A stretch of DNA of 64,000 nt from Bacillus sp. M6-12 (GTDB lineage: Bacteria > Bacillota > Bacilli > Bacillales > DSM-1321). The translations under genes were made by a program, and so were the position numbers. The stretch spans positions 62,001 to 126,000 of the forward strand of contig NZ_PGVF01000006.1 in assembly GCF_002860285.1 (NCBI RefSeq), written 5' to 3'. Shown one piece after another: positions 60,713 to 64,000 of the stretch (positions are counted from its first letter, which is position 1; every line of letters starts with the position of its first letter). The notes beneath the pieces were generated by a model that was not told the DNA's origin, made no database searches, and saw nothing but the letters and a program-made list of their open reading frames with translations.

Positions 60713-61126
60713 TATATAGAAGTAACTTTGAACTGTAAAAGATAGTGGTGCTGAAAAGCTATTTTTAGTGTAATAAAGTGTAATACGGAGATAAGTTTTT
60801 GTAATTTATATGGGATAGCTATGAGCTCAGATTAAGTAATAAATTAATATACTTTTGTCTGGCTGTGGTAATAAGGAACCGACCTGGTTTGATTAAAATA
60901 CCTCATATACCAATTTTAACCTCAATCCACAACAACTCCCAGTAGCATAATTTCTATATTTTGATAGAATAAGTCTTGTGTTTAATATATCCATTTTTAC
61001 TTTAATATTACTAACCTGCTATTACATAGACAAAGTAGAAATGATAGTTAAACCTGGAATGTGTATTTTTCTAATTTAGCAACAGGACAGGCAATACTTA
61101 TTACAAAACGGGAGGATCAATTACAC
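60713..61126. other. Leader of the second S-layer gene
   Basis: About 410 AT-rich bases without a gene. TTTGATAGAATAAG near 60959-60972 contains a TAGAAT -10-like box. The end, ACAAAACGGGAGGATCAATTACAC, nearly repeats the leader end of the first S-layer gene. Confidence 0.5.
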
Positions 61127-63691
61127 ATGGCTTATCAATCAAAATCTTTTAACAAATTCGTAGCGACAGCTGCTACTGCAACTCTAGTAGCAGGCGCGAT
61201 TGCTCCAGTGGCATTTGCAGCAAGTTTTACGGATGTTGCTCCAAAATATAAAGAAGCAGTTGACTTCGTAGCTTCTAAAGGAATAAATGGTTTTTCTGAA
61301 ACACAATTTGGTACTGATGCAAACATTAAGCGTGTTGATGCTGCTGTAATGTTGGCTAAAGTTCTTGAACTTGATATTGAAAGTGCTCCAGCGTCAGGCT
61401 TTACTGATGTGCCTGCACGTGCTGCAAAATATATTAATGCAATTAAAGCTGCCGGAATCACTAGCGGTAAAACTGCTACTAAATTTGATGCAGACAGCCA
61501 AATCACACGTGGTGAATTAGCAATCTGGATCCAAAAAGGCTTCGAGTTAAAAGGTGAAGGCGAGCTTCCATTTACAGATGTAAATTCTCGTTATGCTGAA
61601 GCTGTTAAAGCGTTAGTAAGCAACGAAATTACAAATGGTACTTCAGCAACTCAATTTGGTGTTTCTCAATCAGCTAAGCGCGGAGATTTCGCAATCTTCC
61701 TTTTCAGAGCGGCTAATGCTGATACACCGGAAGTTGTTGAGATTTCCAGTGTAAAAGCAGTTAATGGCAAGCAAATTGAAGTTAAATTCAACGGTGCTGT
61801 AAAAAAGTCTAGTGTCATTCAAAGTGGAAACCCAGACACACTTGTGAATGGCGTCTTTACTATCAATGAGCTAACTACAGATAATGTAGTAGCAAATGCA
61901 GTTGATTCTGCTGACAGCCTATCTGCTTCTCTAAGCGCTGATGGCAAAACGTTAACAATCACAGCTGACACATTTTTCGATGGCCGCTACGAGGTAGTCG
62001 CAAAGGCTGATGCTATTGAAGCTGCTGACGGTAAAAAATTGGCTGGCTTCACAGGCGTTGTTACTGTAAATGATACAGTTAAGCCTTCAGTAACAGGCGT
62101 AACGTATCCAAATGCAAAGACAGCTCGAGTTAATTTCTCTGAGCCGCTATCAGCAGAAGGTTTAATTACAGCTAAATATGCAGATGGAACCACTGCAGCA
62201 GTTACACCAGTTTTCACAGCTGGCAAAGCATACATCGATTTGAATGTATCAGCTCTGACTGCTAACAAAGAAGCTACAGTAACAATTGTAGGGGCAAAAG
62301 ATGCAAAAGGAAATATTGCAACACCTAACCCAATCTCTGTAACAGTTAAAAAGGATACAAGTGATGTAACAGCACCAGCTGTACAATCTGTTACACCAAC
62401 ATCTGCTACTTCATTTGATCTAAAACTATCTGAAGCAGTTTCTAAAGCAGCTGCAGCTGATCTTGCTGCTGGTGTCTCTCTTGGTGCTATTAAAGTTGGT
62501 ACAACTGATGTTACGGCTAATGCTGCTGTTGATTCAGAAGATCCAACAGTAATCCACGTAACTGGCCTAAGTGCTTTAACAGGCTTACGGACTATTTCCG
62601 TAGAAGCTAACGCGCTTGTTGACTTCTCAGGCAACCTGAATGCTGCTTTCTCTCAAGTAGTAAGCTTTGACGCTGATCAGGCAGAGCCGACAATTGAATC
62701 AACTTCTGTTGAAACAATTAACAATGTTAAATATTTAGTAGTAAACTTTAATGAAAACGTAACTCCAGTTGCTGCGAAAGCTCTTGTTTTCAACTATGTT
62801 AGAGATAACGGAGAAAGAGCTAGCACAACGATCACTACAAATGCAGTTGCGGGTACTCAAGGTGAAGCAACTCTTCACAATGCTGTAAATGGTGTATCTA
62901 AATCTATCAAAATCAACCTTGGCAGCCTTGCTAGTGAAGATTATACTGTTAACCTAGTAGCTGGATTGGCTGAAGATGGTTTTGGTAACGACTCTGTTGC
63001 TAGAAATGACGTTGCAGTAACTGTTGGTGCAGCGACTATCCAACAAGCAGTTAAGCTAACAACTAGCACTCCTGCTAGCGACGTTAACAACGGTGTAGAA
63101 ACAGTTGATTCAAACACACTGCGTGTTCACTTCACAAAAGAATTGGATATTGCAAGTGCTACAACAGCAGGCAACTATGCTGTGGAAGGTGCTACAGTAG
63201 AAAAAGCTGAAATCTACAAAAACAACAGCACTGATGGCTATATTGTAGAACTTACTCTTGCAGATAATACTGTTGAATTAGCCGGCGAGTATGATGTAAA
63301 AGTAAGTAATGTCGCTGCTAAAAACGGCACTGCAATGAACACTTATACAACAACTGAAGTATTATCTGAAAATGTAAGACCGGTTGTTACAAAAGCTGTA
63401 CTTGCTACACCGCAGACTGTAACACTTACTTTCTCTGAAGCAGTGAAAAATTTAGCAGCAGATGCTGATGATTTTGAATTGCTAATCGGCGGAGTAAAGG
63501 TTGCTGCAAATGACGTTGTTTCATCTCCACTACAAGGTACTGCAGCAACTACTTTAACAGTAACTTTAGAAGCACCTGTTATTTCTGCAGACCTTGCTAA
63601 AGGCTTATCATTAAAAGGTCTAGATACAATTGACCTTGTTGATGCGGCTGGAAACAAAGTATCTGTAGCTGGAACAGTAGCAGTTCAGTAA
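61127..63691 (+). CDS. Second S-layer protein with three N-terminal SLH motifs
   Basis: About 854 residues from ATG 61127, the start that gives the signal peptide SFNKFVATAATATLVAGAIA and follows GGGAGGA; an upstream in-frame start would add 22 leader-encoded residues. Three SLH motifs (ASFTDVAPKYKEAVDFVASK, SGFTDVPARAAKYINAIKAA, LPFTDVNSRYAEAVKALVSN) are close to those of the first S-layer protein. Ig-like domains follow (VKPSVTGVTYPNAKTARVNF, SAFTFDLKLSEA-like repeats, VTLTFSEAVKNL). No cysteine is seen. It is a paralogue with a diverged body, perhaps an alternative or co-assembling S-layer subunit. Confidence 0.9.
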   Translation: MAYQSKSFNKFVATAATATLVAGAIAPVAFAASFTDVAPKYKEAVDFVASKGINGFSETQFGTDANIKRVDAAVMLAKVLELDIESAPASGFTDVPARAAKYINAIKAAGITSGKTATKFDADSQITRGELAIWIQKGFELKGEGELPFTDVNSRYAEAVKALVSNEITNGTSATQFGVSQSAKRGDFAIFLFRAANADTPEVVEISSVKAVNGKQIEVKFNGAVKKSSVIQSGNPDTLVNGVFTINELTTDNVVANAVDSADSLSASLSADGKTLTITADTFFDGRYEVVAKADAIEAADGKKLAGFTGVVTVNDTVKPSVTGVTYPNAKTARVNFSEPLSAEGLITAKYADGTTAAVTPVFTAGKAYIDLNVSALTANKEATVTIVGAKDAKGNIATPNPISVTVKKDTSDVTAPAVQSVTPTSATSFDLKLSEAVSKAAAADLAAGVSLGAIKVGTTDVTANAAVDSEDPTVIHVTGLSALTGLRTISVEANALVDFSGNLNAAFSQVVSFDADQAEPTIESTSVETINNVKYLVVNFNENVTPVAAKALVFNYVRDNGERASTTITTNAVAGTQGEATLHNAVNGVSKSIKINLGSLASEDYTVNLVAGLAEDGFGNDSVARNDVAVTVGAATIQQAVKLTTSTPASDVNNGVETVDSNTLRVHFTKELDIASATTAGNYAVEGATVEKAEIYKNNSTDGYIVELTLADNTVELAGEYDVKVSNVAAKNGTAMNTYTTTEVLSENVRPVVTKAVLATPQTVTLTFSEAVKNLAADADDFELLIGGVKVAANDVVSSPLQGTAATTLTVTLEAPVISADLAKGLSLKGLDTIDLVDAAGNKVSVAGTVAVQ

Positions 63692-63710
63692 TTTGTATGA
63701 GCAAAAATTA

Positions 63711-63756
63711 GGTCGATCTGGAGGACGAGTAATTGTCCTTTGGATTGGCCTTTTTT
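63711..63756 (+). terminator. Intrinsic terminator
   Basis: GGTCGATC and AGGAC pair with GTCCT and GATTGGCC, with G-U pairs, followed by six T residues. It ends the second S-layer transcript. Beyond it to 64000 I see no gene. Confidence 0.8.
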
Positions 63757-64000
63757 GCATTGGAGAATATTCTTTGTTTCTTCTATATATTGGGGATGCA
63801 CTTATGGTAAAAGAATAGGAAATAAAACCGATAAAAGTAAATGAACCGTCTAAGATTTGTTGTAGATACCTTAGGGCTTATCACGCTTTTTACCTGAAAG
63901 TCGGTATGGTTAAATGCAAAAATCTCTTATTCTACTATAAATTATCCCGTAACTACTATGTAAAGTAGGATTGTTTAGTCGGTAAATTTCTAAAAAATAT
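63757..64000. other. Non-coding end of the window
   Basis: AT-rich sequence without an open frame, hairpin or promoter that I can support. It may be the leader of a further gene beyond the window. Confidence 0.4.

Noticed and set aside
61135-63657. Long minus-strand frames within the second S-layer gene
   Set aside because: These arise from the codon bias of the highly expressed S-layer gene; no ribosome binding sites precede them.

Overview
The window is Gram-positive, low-GC DNA from a Bacillaceae-type bacterium. The evidence is strong AGGAGG-type ribosome binding sites, frequent TTG/GTG starts, a B. subtilis-like eps gene set (epsC, epsN, epsL, epsM homologues), many SLH-domain surface proteins together with a CsaB pyruvyl transferase, and Bacillus-type intergenic repeats. 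I cannot fix genus or species from the sequence alone. I saw no rRNA, tRNA or CRISPR array.

Region 1 (1-22.8 kb) is an exopolysaccharide/capsule locus read entirely on the + strand. It opens with the 3' end of a CpsB/YwqE-type tyrosine phosphatase. A multi-helix RNA follows at the position of the eps-associated RNA (EAR) antiterminator, then epsC and gtaB. After a gene-poor gap come epsN-epsL-epsM, which make and load a bacillosamine-type initiating sugar. Next are a WbuB-like glycosyltransferase, a cytosolic heparinase-like protein, two nucleotide-sugar dehydrogenases, a very AT-rich block (Wzx flippase, three glycosyl- or polymerase-type genes, a PaaK/CapK-like adenylating enzyme), a decayed UDP-GlcNAc 2-epimerase, and WbpD/WbpE/WbpB homologues. 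With the WbpA homologue these form an almost complete route to UDP-2,3-diacetamido-glucuronate. Only the final 2-epimerase is dead in this window. A galE remnant closes the locus.

Region 2 (22.8-34.5 kb) is an accessory, repeat-rich zone. It holds four copies of a GGTGCCTGACCCCAC repeat. Three carry the same longer leader, and two of those leaders precede a pRiA4b ORF-3-like gene (one broken, one intact). It also holds a REP-associated (Y1/HUH) transposase, a ComM/YifB gene split by one base, several unrecognised small or membrane proteins, a VanZ-family protein, and a clear class I cyclic-di-GMP riboswitch in front of a 53-residue protein.

Region 3 (34.7-64 kb) is a cell-surface locus. Six consecutive secreted proteins carry SLH anchors joined to different enzymatic modules: an unknown domain, amidase, subtilase, NlpC/P60, alpha/beta hydrolase and glucosaminidase. 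A minus-strand group follows: an L,D-transpeptidase interrupted by a frameshift, a MurJ-type flippase, a glycosyltransferase and csaB. A plus-strand group makes secondary cell wall polymer: ManNAc dehydrogenase, TagA/WecG transferase, a glycosyltransferase and an O-antigen ligase-like protein. The window ends with two large paralogous S-layer proteins, each with three N-terminal SLH motifs. The logic is that the polymer genes and CsaB make the pyruvylated wall ligand, and the eight SLH proteins bind it.
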